Source of the DNA: Leptospira biflexa serovar Patoc strain 'Patoc 1 (Paris)'
GTDB lineage: Bacteria > Spirochaetota > Leptospiria > Leptospirales > Leptospiraceae
Reading direction: 5' to 3'
Assembly (NCBI RefSeq): GCF_000017685.1
Contig: NC_010843.1
Span: forward strand, 124,001-188,000
Length of the DNA stretch: 64,000 bases
The position numbers and the translations under genes were made by a program. The notes below the pieces were generated by a model. It worked only from the letters and a program-made list of their open reading frames with translations, was not told the origin of the DNA and ran no database searches. The stretch's first letter is position 1. The number at the start of each line of letters is the position of its first letter. Positions 32,854 through 42,044 of the stretch are shown here, piece after piece.

Positions 32854-34083
32854 ATGACTTTAGAACAAAATCGGAGTGAAAAAGAGAGAGTATTTTCCCG
32901 TTTGGTTTCGAACGATTCTACCAATTTTGGAATTATGTTTGTTCTTTTGGCCATGATTGGAAGCCAAATGTATTTCGGACAAATCCTAGGAAATTACCAA
33001 TTCCCAATCTTCATTTTCCTTTTCATAATATTCGTATTCTCTTCTTTTCGAATGATCCAGAACAGGAAATTATTAAAACAATACTTTGAACCAAATGCCA
33101 TAGGAGTAGACCCAATACTAATTCTCTCTGGTTTAGGAATTGATATCTATGGGTATTCAGAAAACCTCCTTGTTACTTGTTCCGATTTACACAAACGGCT
33201 TGATGCCATTGGTGATCATATCACAGATTTGAATGTTAAAATCCAAACAACTGGTAAAGACATCGATCGAGTCTATCAGATTGTTTCACAACTTGCTTCC
33301 GAAGAGGTCAAACTCATGGAAGCTGTTGGAAAAACTTCAGAAGAAATCAACATCATGTTTGATATTGTAAACATTGTGATTGCAGAAATCCAAAGTCGGA
33401 ATGAGACCATGGAAAATCTAGTGAATCTCAGTCAAAATGGTAGGAAAAAAGTAAACGATACCAATACAACGATCCAAAGGATCAGTGAATCTTCGGGGAA
33501 TATTTTGAAGCTCATTGATTTTATCAATGGAGTTTCCAAACAAACCAATTTGCTTGCCATCAATGCTGCGATCGAATCTACCCATTCAGGTTCCGAAGGG
33601 AAAGGATTTACTGTCATTGCCGATGAAATCAAAAATTTGTCCACAATGACTGCCAATAACGCAAAACAAATCTCAAAAATTTTGAATGAAAATGTGACCG
33701 ATTACAAACGAGCCGAAAAATTGGGTATGGAATCGGGTGATGCGTTCCAATTCATTGCAGGAGAAATCCATGTGGTTCACGGAACCATTGCAGAAGTTGT
33801 ACAATCCATCCAAGAGTTAAAATCAAGAGGGGGTGCCATACTATCCAAAGCAAAAACATTGGATGCTGTTGCTGAACGAGTACGAGATACATCGGGGGAA
33901 GTGTATGGAGAAATTGTCACAATCAATGCAAACTTGGACGAAATCCAAACCTTGTCCAACACGATCCAAAATGAATGTGAAGAGATCCGCTCGGCCCAAC
34001 AAGCCATCTTAAAAACAACAGAATTTCTAAAATCCCAAATCCAAAACATTCATCACCAAACAGACCAATTGTTACTTGTATAA
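32854..34083 (+). CDS. Methyl-accepting chemotaxis protein without periplasmic sensor domain
   Basis: A 409-residue receptor. Two adjacent hydrophobic helices lie at about residues 26-44 and 49-66 with almost no loop between them. The rest is a cytoplasmic helical hairpin. The signalling tip is INGVSKQTNLLAINAAIEST, followed by the KGFTVIADEIKNLS segment. No HAMP or ligand-binding domain is obvious, so the stimulus must come through the membrane helices or a partner protein. The two-helix architecture recalls transducers of archaeal sensory rhodopsins. It is divergent from the PYP-like operon with a 77-base spacer. Confidence 0.85.
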   Translation: MTLEQNRSEKERVFSRLVSNDSTNFGIMFVLLAMIGSQMYFGQILGNYQFPIFIFLFIIFVFSSFRMIQNRKLLKQYFEPNAIGVDPILILSGLGIDIYGYSENLLVTCSDLHKRLDAIGDHITDLNVKIQTTGKDIDRVYQIVSQLASEEVKLMEAVGKTSEEINIMFDIVNIVIAEIQSRNETMENLVNLSQNGRKKVNDTNTTIQRISESSGNILKLIDFINGVSKQTNLLAINAAIESTHSGSEGKGFTVIADEIKNLSTMTANNAKQISKILNENVTDYKRAEKLGMESGDAFQFIAGEIHVVHGTIAEVVQSIQELKSRGGAILSKAKTLDAVAERVRDTSGEVYGEIVTINANLDEIQTLSNTIQNECEEIRSAQQAILKTTEFLKSQIQNIHHQTDQLLLV

Positions 34084-34131
34084 ACTGGAAAAACAATAGA
34101 CCGAATGTTCTACTGTTAAAAAAATGGAGGA

Positions 34132-34626
34132 ATGAGAAATCGAGAAATTTTACTAACCTACCAAGTGAATCCTTTGTGGAAATTTTTAGAAGAAACTTAT
34201 GGCTTCGAAGAGGCATTCCGTATGTTCAAACCATATGAGGGTGCAAACATCCTTCCCAAACTCATCGATCAGAATACAATGGTAGTATCGATGCCTCTCA
34301 TCGTTTCGAATACAAATTATGTTGGAACACATTTTGGTGGTTCCCTCTATTCTATGTGTGATCCATTCTTTATGTTTTTACTCATGAAAAATCTTGGAAA
34401 AGATTATATGGTTTGGGACAAAGGAGCTAAGATTGATTTTGTCAAACCTGGCGAAGGTACAGTCACTGCGACCTTTCACCTTCCCGATTCTGAATTTACC
34501 GATATCAAAACAATCCTTCAAAAAGAGAAAAAAACGATCCGAACATATGAAGTAGAAGTTGTCGGTGAAGACGGAAAAACCGTCGCAAAAATTTCAAAGG
34601 ATTTGTACATACGAAGGCTTAGGTAA
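34132..34626 (+). CDS. DUF4442/hotdog-fold thioesterase-like protein
   Basis: A 164-residue protein with the hotdog layout: YVGTHFGGSLYSMCDPFFMFLL forms the central helix region in two parts, then the strands AKIDFVKPGEGTVTATF and YEVEVVGEDGKTVAKISKDLYIR. This pattern fits the DUF4442 or PaaI-like thioesterase group that hydrolyses acyl-CoA or acyl-ACP. The catalytic residue may be the Asp in the central helix. It follows the receptor gene by 48 bases and may belong to the same transcript. Confidence 0.75.
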   Translation: MRNREILLTYQVNPLWKFLEETYGFEEAFRMFKPYEGANILPKLIDQNTMVVSMPLIVSNTNYVGTHFGGSLYSMCDPFFMFLLMKNLGKDYMVWDKGAKIDFVKPGEGTVTATFHLPDSEFTDIKTILQKEKKTIRTYEVEVVGEDGKTVAKISKDLYIRRLR

Positions 34627-34702
34627 TCCAATCTTTCCTTCCTTCTTTTGAACTATGTTTGGACCAAGGATCTCCGTATCCTTGTTTCCACTTGGCCTTC
34701 GA

Positions 34703-36781
34703 TTAAAATTGAAGCCTTCCGTAACCATCAAATTGCGATCTTGGCAATCGGAATTCCAATTTGTATCGGGAGCGGATCTGAACATAACTTGCACCCTTCG
34801 GAGCTTCTCCCGACCAATTGTAACCATTTTTAGTGTCTGTAAACACTTCCGATTTGATTCGATTTCTATCTGCATTCAAAAAAGTAATTTCCACCAGTGT
34901 TGATTTGGAACTGGTTTCTAAAAAGATACGACCATTCCTTAGTGTTGCCGTTTCACTCATTTTCCATTCCCAAACCCTCCCATGAAATTCATATTCATAG
35001 TTAGGTGACTTAGGTGGAATTGAATAAGCGATTTGATAGTCTTTTAACTTCTGTTTTCGAAATTCAGAACCAATGCCATCTTCTAAAAATTTCTGTGAAT
35101 CAAACAAAGTGTAATTGAGTGAGAACCCAATGGCAAGGATGAGAAGTAAGGGAGAAAACCAAATGGTCTTTCTGTACTTGTCGAAACTTGGAGAAAAACC
35201 AGTTCCCTTTTCTCCAAGAAATAACAAATAAAAACAAACAAAGGCACCATCGGAATTTTGGATTTGGACTCCAAATAAAAACGGGATGAGGAGTAATATG
35301 GATTGTTTCCAAAGCCCTCTTTCCCATAAAAAGATCCCAATATAATACAAAAAAATACAGGTCCCTAAAATTCCCAATTCATATAAAATCCAATGGTAAA
35401 ATGTGGGAGGGAAATCAACAAACGGAATGTTGGAATTGGAATTAAGATGGGAAGGAGAAAGTAAATACAAAGGAAAGGAACCAATCCCACTTCCCATCCA
35501 TGGATTTTCTTTGATCCCGAGATTAGCAATTTTGATGAGTTCGTAACGCACTAAATCTAGGTGTTGGAATGCTATTCCGGGATTGTTTGGGAAGGCCTTT
35601 ATAAACAACATCACTCGTTTTGCTAAATCCACGAGATACCATTCTTTCGAAACCAAACTAATTCCATAGAGAATTAAACAACCGAACGCTGGTAAGACGG
35701 CATATAGTCCGATTCGCGTGAGGATTTTATTTCTAGCAGAAACGATCCATAAATCCGTCGTGAGTTGGATGAATCCAAGAGAAAGAAACACTCCCCAAAT
35801 GACCCAAAATGCTTTTCCTTGTTTCAAACCAAGCAACGTGATTACAATCATGGAGAAAATAAGAAGAAACAAACTAAAACGTTCTTTTGATTTTCGCCAA
35901 ATATGAGTTAACTTTGTGGTCCATAAAAAACCGATCACTGGCAAAATCCAGGAAGCAGATCCAGAATCTTGGAAAAGACCTGTGCTACGACCTGCACTCA
36001 CACTCAAGTGAGTTCCTAATGAGAAAAATTCCAAACTCCATAAAGATTGGATGCACATCACAAGGATGTTCAATCCAAATCCTAAGAATAGGCCAAAACG
36101 AATTTGTTCCGACAAACTATCCTTAGATGGTGTGGGCATAGATCGTTCTTCGGAAAAAAAATACAAAACCACAAGTATGATGGGGATCAGGATTTTACAA
36201 GAAAGGCCCATTGCTTCACGGGAAGAAAGGTTTGGATAATAAAGGAATTCTTGGATTCCGAGACTTGTGAAAACTCCCATCCCTTGGAATTGTAAAAAAC
36301 ACAAAATGACCAAACAAAATAGGAAAAATAAAAAACCGAAGTATGTGGAATACCAAATCTGTAAATTGGATTTCCCTGTAGGGTTACGGATCATCCAATC
36401 GGTGATGATTTGTTCGGATTGTTTTGGTAAGGCTGTTTCATTTCTGCCAAGTAATACAAGTAAAGTTTCCCTCACCCAAATTCCAAAGATGGATCCAAGA
36501 AAAAGTCCAACCAATTGGTAGGAACCAACCATCGGGAGACCTGATAAATAAGGGAGCCTTACCATGGTGATGGCAGAAAGGCTTGTCCATACCCTCCCCC
36601 ATTTTCGTTGGTAGAGTTGTGGGAAAAATCCAAAGGCAAATTGTAAGAGAAAGGAAGGATAAAAAAGATCTTTTGGAACTGGTTCCACATACCGGTGCAG
36701 GTTCCAAACGAGGAAACTGGTACTAAAAAAAAATACTAAGTCAATGAAGGGTAAAGAACGAAGCCGGTCTAAAAAACTCAC
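34703..36781 (-). CDS. O-antigen ligase/polymerase-like membrane protein
   Basis: A 692-residue protein with about 12 membrane segments in the first 560 residues and a C-terminal soluble region of about 110 residues. The large loop contains LGIKENPWMGSGIGSFPLYL, which resembles the Wzy_C/WaaL motif preceding the catalytic loop, and downstream PPTFYHWILYELGILG with the His often conserved in these enzymes. WaaL-type enzymes join O-antigen to lipid A core on the periplasmic face, and Wzy polymerises O units. The C-terminal domain may be a sugar-recognition domain. Assignment is by architecture and the loop motif. Confidence 0.65.
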   Translation of the reverse strand: MSFLDRLRSLPFIDLVFFFSTSFLVWNLHRYVEPVPKDLFYPSFLLQFAFGFFPQLYQRKWGRVWTSLSAITMVRLPYLSGLPMVGSYQLVGLFLGSIFGIWVRETLLVLLGRNETALPKQSEQIITDWMIRNPTGKSNLQIWYSTYFGFLFFLFCLVILCFLQFQGMGVFTSLGIQEFLYYPNLSSREAMGLSCKILIPIILVVLYFFSEERSMPTPSKDSLSEQIRFGLFLGFGLNILVMCIQSLWSLEFFSLGTHLSVSAGRSTGLFQDSGSASWILPVIGFLWTTKLTHIWRKSKERFSLFLLIFSMIVITLLGLKQGKAFWVIWGVFLSLGFIQLTTDLWIVSARNKILTRIGLYAVLPAFGCLILYGISLVSKEWYLVDLAKRVMLFIKAFPNNPGIAFQHLDLVRYELIKIANLGIKENPWMGSGIGSFPLYLLSPSHLNSNSNIPFVDFPPTFYHWILYELGILGTCIFLYYIGIFLWERGLWKQSILLLIPFLFGVQIQNSDGAFVCFYLLFLGEKGTGFSPSFDKYRKTIWFSPLLLILAIGFSLNYTLFDSQKFLEDGIGSEFRKQKLKDYQIAYSIPPKSPNYEYEFHGRVWEWKMSETATLRNGRIFLETSSKSTLVEITFLNADRNRIKSEVFTDTKNGYNWSGEAPKGASYVQIRSRYKLEFRLPRSQFDGYGRLQF

Positions 36782-36989
36782 GATAGAAAGAGTTTAAGGA
36801 TGGGTATGGCGAATCAATAGTATTTTAGGAAAGGAAAGAGAATTCGGTGCTTGGTTTTTCGAAAAAAACTGGTTTGGTTCCTTCTGTGACTCGCAAGGTA
36901 CGAATGATTCGGAACTTGGGAAGTGGTACCTGTGAGTGAGAGGGAAATCGTGGAGGAGAAGGTTTTGAAAAAGGAAAGTCAGATTCCCT

Positions 36990-37454
36990 CTAGTCGAGAG
37001 AATCTACGTCCATGCCTGTGGTTGGGTATGCCGAAAGAGAATCCATTCGGTATCCACCAGCGCGGTTACGGCTTTTTGCCATTTGTTCCGCAAATTCCAC
37101 AGTGAATCTTGTCCACGGGATTGCTTTGAGCCTAGCGAGAGGGATTTTTTTCTTGGTCCCTTCACAGATCCCATAGGTTCCGTTTTCAATTTTCTCTAAC
37201 GCCAGTTCAATCTCGCGTAGAGTCTCAATTTCGTTTTCTGTCAAAACAGAAGTGAGCGCTTCTGAGTTGAGTTCGGATGCGATGTCTGCAATGTCTCCCA
37301 TTTCCTTAAGGCCAGAAGGAGAGCTCGTGTCTTCCCACTGGTTGAGTTTGATGAGAAGAGATTCTTTTTTCTCTTGGAGGAGCTCACGCACCTCTTCGAT
37401 GAACTTCTTGTCGACTCCCTTCTCGGCGGAGGATTTTGCAGCTGGTTTCGGCAT
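36990..37454 (-). CDS. TraR/DksA-family protein lacking most zinc-finger cysteines
   Basis: A 154-residue protein from the ATG at 37454; the longer frame would overlap rpmG. The coiled coil (FIEEVRELLQEKKESLL, then ALTSVLTENEIETLREIELALEKIENGTYGIC in two parts) is that of DksA/TraR proteins that bind the RNA polymerase secondary channel. The zinc finger normally has four Cys, but here only the first (GICEG) is present and the others are replaced (IPWTRFTVEFAEQ). It therefore cannot hold zinc in the classical way. It is encoded 8 bases after rpmG on the same strand. Confidence 0.85.
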   Translation of the reverse strand: MPKPAAKSSAEKGVDKKFIEEVRELLQEKKESLLIKLNQWEDTSSPSGLKEMGDIADIASELNSEALTSVLTENEIETLREIELALEKIENGTYGICEGTKKKIPLARLKAIPWTRFTVEFAEQMAKSRNRAGGYRMDSLSAYPTTGMDVDSLD

Positions 37455-37462
37455 CTTATTCC

Positions 37463-37624
37463 TTAGACTTTGGATTCCTTGTGATCCGTATGGGATTTGC
37501 AAAATTTGCAATATTTTTTTGTCACAAGTTTTTCCGACTTCGTCTTTTTGTTCTTAGTCTGGAAGTAATTTGACCGCCCAGGTATCGCACATGGGACACA
37601 GGTTAGTTTTATGATTTCTCTCAT
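37463..37624 (-). CDS. rpmG: 50S ribosomal protein L33
   Basis: A 53-residue product beginning MREIIKLTCVPCAIPG and ending CKFCKSHTDHKESKV, found by direct translation of the minus strand. It has the Lys-rich middle (YFQTKNKKTKSEKL) and the two CxxC pairs (TCVPC and CKFC) of zinc-containing L33. The start is an ATG at 37624 and the stop TAA at 37463. It precedes the DksA/TraR-like gene. Only a short AT-rich region separates it from the BASS transporter gene. Confidence 0.96.
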   Translation of the reverse strand: MREIIKLTCVPCAIPGRSNYFQTKNKKTKSEKLVTKKYCKFCKSHTDHKESKV

Positions 37625-37658
37625 AATTTATGCCATGACGTACCGACCCCATATATAG

Positions 37659-38603
37659 TCAATTCACAATAGCGGGTTTTTTCGGTTCCTTTCGAAAATA
37701 GGTCGCAAAAAGGCTTCCGAGGAGTGAATGCGTGAGACTCGACAAGGCACTCGGAATTGCCGTGTTTGGATCGAGAAAATGGGTCTTGGCAAGCACCGCT
37801 CCAAGCCCTGAATTTTGCATCCCTACTTCAATCGAAATGGTTTGTGAGATCTTTGCATCCCGAGTGAGGACCCAAGCAAATAACCCGCCCAGTCCAAACC
37901 CACCTAAATGCAAACAAACCACAGCAAAAAAGATGCGATAGTCTGAAGACAGAATGGTTTCCTTCCCGCTGGCAATGATTGAGGCCACGATCATCGCAAT
38001 GAGGAGTACAGAAAGTACGGGAAATAGGTCTTTTGTTGTTTCCGTGACACTCGGGAAAAAGGATTTGAAGAAGATACCGAGTCCTACGGGTACTAGGATC
38101 ACTTGGAAGGTGGTGAAAACAAGTCCCCACCTATCAATCTCTAACCGACTGCCTATGAAATAAGCCACAAGAAAAGGTGTGAAAAGAATCCCAAGAATGG
38201 TGGAGACTGATGTGAGTGTGACACTGAGTGGGACATTCGCCTTTGCCAGAAACGTGATCACATTGGATGCCGTTCCCCCGGGACAACAAGAAACAAGGAT
38301 GAGTCCCACGGCAAAGGCTTCTGGCAAATGGAACCAATACCCTAACAGATAACCTAACAAAGGCATAACGGAATATTGTAATGCAGTTCCGATGAGAATG
38401 GGTTTTGGTTGCCTGAAAATTCGAAGGAAATCCTCTACTTCCAAGGAAAGCCCCATCCCAAGCATGATGAGTCCTAAACTATAAGTGATCCATGGCCCTT
38501 TGAACCAAACAATCCATTCTGGAATGAATAAACCAAGACCCGCAATAAAGAGTAAAACGAGAGGGAAGGCATTTACAATTTGTTTGGAGAACTCACGTAA
38601 CAT
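37659..38603 (-). CDS. Bile acid:sodium symporter family (BASS) transporter
   Basis: A 314-residue protein with about nine or ten hydrophobic segments. The family signature is VSCCPGGTASNVITFLAKANVPLSV (split across the crossover), together with the SIEVGMQNSGLGAVLA segment, both lining the sodium and substrate sites. It lies in the inner membrane. The substrate is probably an organic anion and not bile acid. It is transcribed upstream of rpmG with only 34 bases between, so the two could share a transcript. Confidence 0.9.
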   Translation of the reverse strand: MLREFSKQIVNAFPLVLLFIAGLGLFIPEWIVWFKGPWITYSLGLIMLGMGLSLEVEDFLRIFRQPKPILIGTALQYSVMPLLGYLLGYWFHLPEAFAVGLILVSCCPGGTASNVITFLAKANVPLSVTLTSVSTILGILFTPFLVAYFIGSRLEIDRWGLVFTTFQVILVPVGLGIFFKSFFPSVTETTKDLFPVLSVLLIAMIVASIIASGKETILSSDYRIFFAVVCLHLGGFGLGGLFAWVLTRDAKISQTISIEVGMQNSGLGAVLAKTHFLDPNTAIPSALSSLTHSLLGSLFATYFRKEPKKPAIVN

Positions 38604-38751
38604 AAGTTTATTTTAAGGATCCATATGCTTGTCTCTGCATGTTACGATCCAAATATCCATAATCCCTGTATTTGTCCTTCTATGGGAATCAGAGGGTCTC
38701 ACTTGGAAATGATCACCAAGCTCATAATATAAATACAACCCCTCCCCTCCC

Positions 38752-39954
38752 TTACACTTTTTCCAAGTAAGATTGTAAATGGGTTTTCACACGTTGGATG
38801 TGTTCTTTCTCAATTCCAATATGGGGTGCCATACGAAGCCTACCCAATCGGACAGCTGTGATGATACCATTCCCTTTGAGATGTGCCTGAATGGCTTCTG
38901 GTTGGAATTTTTTTGGGTCCTTGTGCCCTGTGATCGCAAGGATTCCTGTTTTGACATGGGGGAACAAATCTGATTCCAAGGTAAATCCTAACTCATGTAA
39001 TTCGTCCTTTAACATTCCTGCCACTTCGTAAATCCTTTCCTGCACCCGCTCGAAACCAAGTGTGGATAACATTTTGAGAGAAGCAAAAAAATAAATCCAA
39101 TCGTTAAAATTGATTGTACTCTGTTCGAATTGTTCGGCGGCAGGTTTCCATTCGTCGCGATAAGGAAAATAATTGGAATCGTTCACCACACTTGCTTGTC
39201 CCTTAAATACCAATTGGAAACCTTTGGATTCTTCTTTGGAAATGTAAATCACGCCAAGCCCCAATGGACCAAGTAACCACTTCCAAGCGGCAAAGGCACA
39301 AAAGGCAACTTTGATTTTAGAGAAATCCAATGGGATATGCCCAACGGCTTGGCTTCCATCGATGACAAGTTTTGTACCAAAGGTTTCACAAAGTCTAGAA
39401 ACCGCATCCATATCAAAAACAACACCCGTACACCAATGAACAGGCGATAGGCTAAGGAGATAGACATCCTTTTTTTCTAATTCTATTTTTAGGTTTTTCA
39501 AAAACTCATCGGGAGTATTCCCTACTTTCACAAATGAAAGAGTGACACCTTTGGATTGCCAATGTTCCCAAGGGTATACATTACTTGGGTATTCGTTTTC
39601 CAACACAAGGATTCGTTTTCCTTTGGGGATATGGATGCTATGGGAATAAAAATTCATCCCCTCACTTGTGTTATGTACAATTCCAATCTCTGTGGGATCA
39701 CAATGTAAAATTTGAGAGAGGTAAGTTCGAATTTCTTTTTTGATAAAAGGTTCGGAGAAATTAGGAGTAAAGATCCCAGATTTTGCATACTCCTGGAAGT
39801 AAACATTCATCATCTCGATGGCATAGGTAGACATGGGAGTGGTCCCACAATAGTTCAACCAAACGGATTCTTTTTGTACGGGGAAATACTCGGATATGCC
39901 GTCCCAGTTTGGGAAAGGGGGAAAGGAAGGGAAAACAGAGGGAGATTCAGACAT
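38752..39954 (-). CDS. Class V aminotransferase (cysteine desulfurase/isopenicillin epimerase-like)
   Basis: A 400-residue PLP enzyme. Signature parts are HNTSEGMNF, the VIDGSQAVGHIPLD segment with the PLP-binding Asp/Gln/His region, and the Schiff-base Lys in FAAWKWLLGPLGLGVIY. The C-terminal small domain ends normally. The reaction is not predictable: relatives include cysteine desulfurases, kynureninase-like and isopenicillin N epimerase-like enzymes. No sulfur-mobilisation genes are adjacent. It is divergent from alr with a 55-base spacer. Confidence 0.85.
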   Translation of the reverse strand: MSESPSVFPSFPPFPNWDGISEYFPVQKESVWLNYCGTTPMSTYAIEMMNVYFQEYAKSGIFTPNFSEPFIKKEIRTYLSQILHCDPTEIGIVHNTSEGMNFYSHSIHIPKGKRILVLENEYPSNVYPWEHWQSKGVTLSFVKVGNTPDEFLKNLKIELEKKDVYLLSLSPVHWCTGVVFDMDAVSRLCETFGTKLVIDGSQAVGHIPLDFSKIKVAFCAFAAWKWLLGPLGLGVIYISKEESKGFQLVFKGQASVVNDSNYFPYRDEWKPAAEQFEQSTINFNDWIYFFASLKMLSTLGFERVQERIYEVAGMLKDELHELGFTLESDLFPHVKTGILAITGHKDPKKFQPEAIQAHLKGNGIITAVRLGRLRMAPHIGIEKEHIQRVKTHLQSYLEKV

Positions 39955-40009
39955 GTAAAATTAGAAATATCTGAAGCGACAGAAGAGAAAAGTAAAAAAA
40001 AATGGGACC

Positions 40010-41140
40010 GTGCAATCTTCTCAGATTTACCTGTCCCGCTCTGCCTTTAGCCATAATATTGCCCTTTTTCGTAAACTCATTGGTCCCAAATCGAAATTCA
40101 CTGCAGTGGTAAAGTCCAATGCCTATGGGCATGGCCTTCTCGCGACTGCTTCCATTGCCCTCGATGCAGGAGCTGACTATTTAGGGGTGAATTCATTAGA
40201 AGAAGCACTTTCCATTCGCCGTGTTTTTTCGAAGGCCACCATTCTCATTATGGGAAGTATCCCCCATCTGAAAGAAAGGGTGGCAGAACTTGCCGATGAA
40301 AACTTTTGGGTGATGGTCTCACGAATAGAAGAGATGGAACTGCTCGCAAAACTTTCCCCCACTCCCAAAATCCATTTGAAAGTGGACACAGGGATGAGTC
40401 GTCTTGGAATCCCACACCAAAATGCGGAAGTGATCGCCAAGGAAATTGCAGAGAAAAAACTCCCACTCACAGGTATCGCCACGCATTTTGCAAGTACCGA
40501 AGATTTTACCGAACACAGCCATTCCATGTTACAATTGGGGAATTTCCAAGATACCATTGATACATTCGCTAAACACGGGTTTATCGATCTGATTTGCCAT
40601 TGTGCATCCTCAGCGTCTGCCATGTTGTTTTCGGAAGCAAGGATGGACCTTGTGCGGGTTGGGATTTCTTTATATGGACTTTGGCCAAGTCTTGAAACCA
40701 AACTCTCTTTATCTTTAATGAAAAAAGATGTAGGGATGTTAAAACCAGCACTCACTTGGAAAACCCAAATCCAACACATCCAAAATTTGAATCCAGGTAC
40801 CTTTGTGGGTTATGGATCCACTTTTAAAACCACACATGAAACAAGGCTTGCTGTCGTTCCTGTAGGTTATTACGAAGGGCTTGATCGAAAATTATCGAAC
40901 CATGGTTATATGTTGGTCCATGGAGAACGTGCCAAAATTTTAGGTAGGATCTGTATGAATATGACAATGCTTGATATTACCCATATCCCCGATGCTAAAA
41001 TTGGAGATGATGTTGTGATTATTGGGAAATCAGGCAATGAAATGATTTCTGCTGATGACCATGCCACTTGGACCGGTACCATCAATTATGAAGTGGTGAC
41101 AAAAATTTTGGGATCCTTCCCTCGTATCATAGAAGACTAG
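40010..41140 (+). CDS. alr: Alanine racemase
   Basis: A 376-residue PLP enzyme converting L-Ala to D-Ala for peptidoglycan. The PLP Lys is in FTAVVKSNAYGHG (near 35). The barrel motif KVDTGMSRLG follows, and the second catalytic base, Tyr, is in FVGYGSTF (near 265). The C-terminal domain has GRICMNMTMLD. It starts at GTG. The stop is 8 bases before the alpha/beta hydrolase start, so the two genes form one operon. Confidence 0.95.
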   Translation: MQSSQIYLSRSAFSHNIALFRKLIGPKSKFTAVVKSNAYGHGLLATASIALDAGADYLGVNSLEEALSIRRVFSKATILIMGSIPHLKERVAELADENFWVMVSRIEEMELLAKLSPTPKIHLKVDTGMSRLGIPHQNAEVIAKEIAEKKLPLTGIATHFASTEDFTEHSHSMLQLGNFQDTIDTFAKHGFIDLICHCASSASAMLFSEARMDLVRVGISLYGLWPSLETKLSLSLMKKDVGMLKPALTWKTQIQHIQNLNPGTFVGYGSTFKTTHETRLAVVPVGYYEGLDRKLSNHGYMLVHGERAKILGRICMNMTMLDITHIPDAKIGDDVVIIGKSGNEMISADDHATWTGTINYEVVTKILGSFPRIIED

Positions 41141-41148
41141 AGGACCTT

Positions 41149-42042
41149 ATGTCAGAAAGACAAACTTACAATTGGAAAAATCACAGACTCACTTACGTTA
41201 GGCATAAATCCCTCAATCCAAAATCCAAGGAAACCATTGTTCTCGTGGGGGGATGGTGTTCTGCCGCTGGATATTGGGGACTGAACATTCCTTTTTTTCG
41301 AACCTTGGGAGATGTCATTGAACTGGACTTAGTCGGACATTACCCTGCAGAAATATTTGACCAAAAAAAAGGGCTCACCCTTCAAGATTTTTTAGAAACC
41401 CAAGCCCAAGGAATCTGGGCTAGTGCGGGTGAAAAAGACATTACCTTAGTGGGGCATTCCACTGGTGGGATGGCTGTCCTTGCCATTGCTTCCCTTTTCC
41501 CACAGCGCATCAAACAAGTGATTGCCATTGCTCCTTATGTGCATGGGCCTGTGCCAGGAATTTTAAAGATTGGGGTTGTGGGACTCCGTGCCAATCTCGG
41601 AACTTTTTTTGACTTTGGATTTAAAATTGGCAAGTCCCTTCCCAAAGCCTTACAAATTGGATTTTCCTATGGAGTGTATGATTCTACTGCCTTCCACGCA
41701 AGAGAAGACATCAAACAATTCTTAAAAGAATACAACCCACAATTTGAATGTTTGAACCCGAGACAAATCCTTATGATCCTTGAGATGCTTGACCGCACGG
41801 ACATTCGTCCCATCGTGTTCGGGAATCAAGTTCCAACTCTCATCATGCGAGGAGAAGAAGACCCGATCATCCCAGGAAAGGATGTGATGGAACTGGAACG
41901 AACCACACCTCATGTCAAAGCGGTTTTGTTTTCACAATGCGGACATTTTGTACACATGGAAAAACAAAAAGCAGCAGAGAAGGTGATGAAAGATTTTATT
42001 GTGATGAAAAAATCATCCACCACTAAAAAATCGTTTTTTTAA
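41149..42042 (+). CDS. Alpha/beta hydrolase
   Basis: A 297-residue cytoplasmic hydrolase. The core begins TIVLVGGWCSAAGYWGL, the nucleophile Ser sits in LVGHSTGGMAVLA (near 105), and the lid is helical. An acidic Asp in EEDPIIPGKD (near 246) and His in CGHFVHMEK complete the triad. The substrate is unknown. It is co-transcribed behind alr and nearly abuts the convergent nitrilase stop (2 bases between). No family-specific function can be assigned. Confidence 0.85.
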   Translation: MSERQTYNWKNHRLTYVRHKSLNPKSKETIVLVGGWCSAAGYWGLNIPFFRTLGDVIELDLVGHYPAEIFDQKKGLTLQDFLETQAQGIWASAGEKDITLVGHSTGGMAVLAIASLFPQRIKQVIAIAPYVHGPVPGILKIGVVGLRANLGTFFDFGFKIGKSLPKALQIGFSYGVYDSTAFHAREDIKQFLKEYNPQFECLNPRQILMILEMLDRTDIRPIVFGNQVPTLIMRGEEDPIIPGKDVMELERTTPHVKAVLFSQCGHFVHMEKQKAAEKVMKDFIVMKKSSTTKKSFF

Positions 42043-42044
42043 AT

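Noticed and set aside
40177..40779. 200-residue frame antisense to alr
   Set aside because: It lies fully inside the conserved alanine racemase gene and shows no signal or domain.
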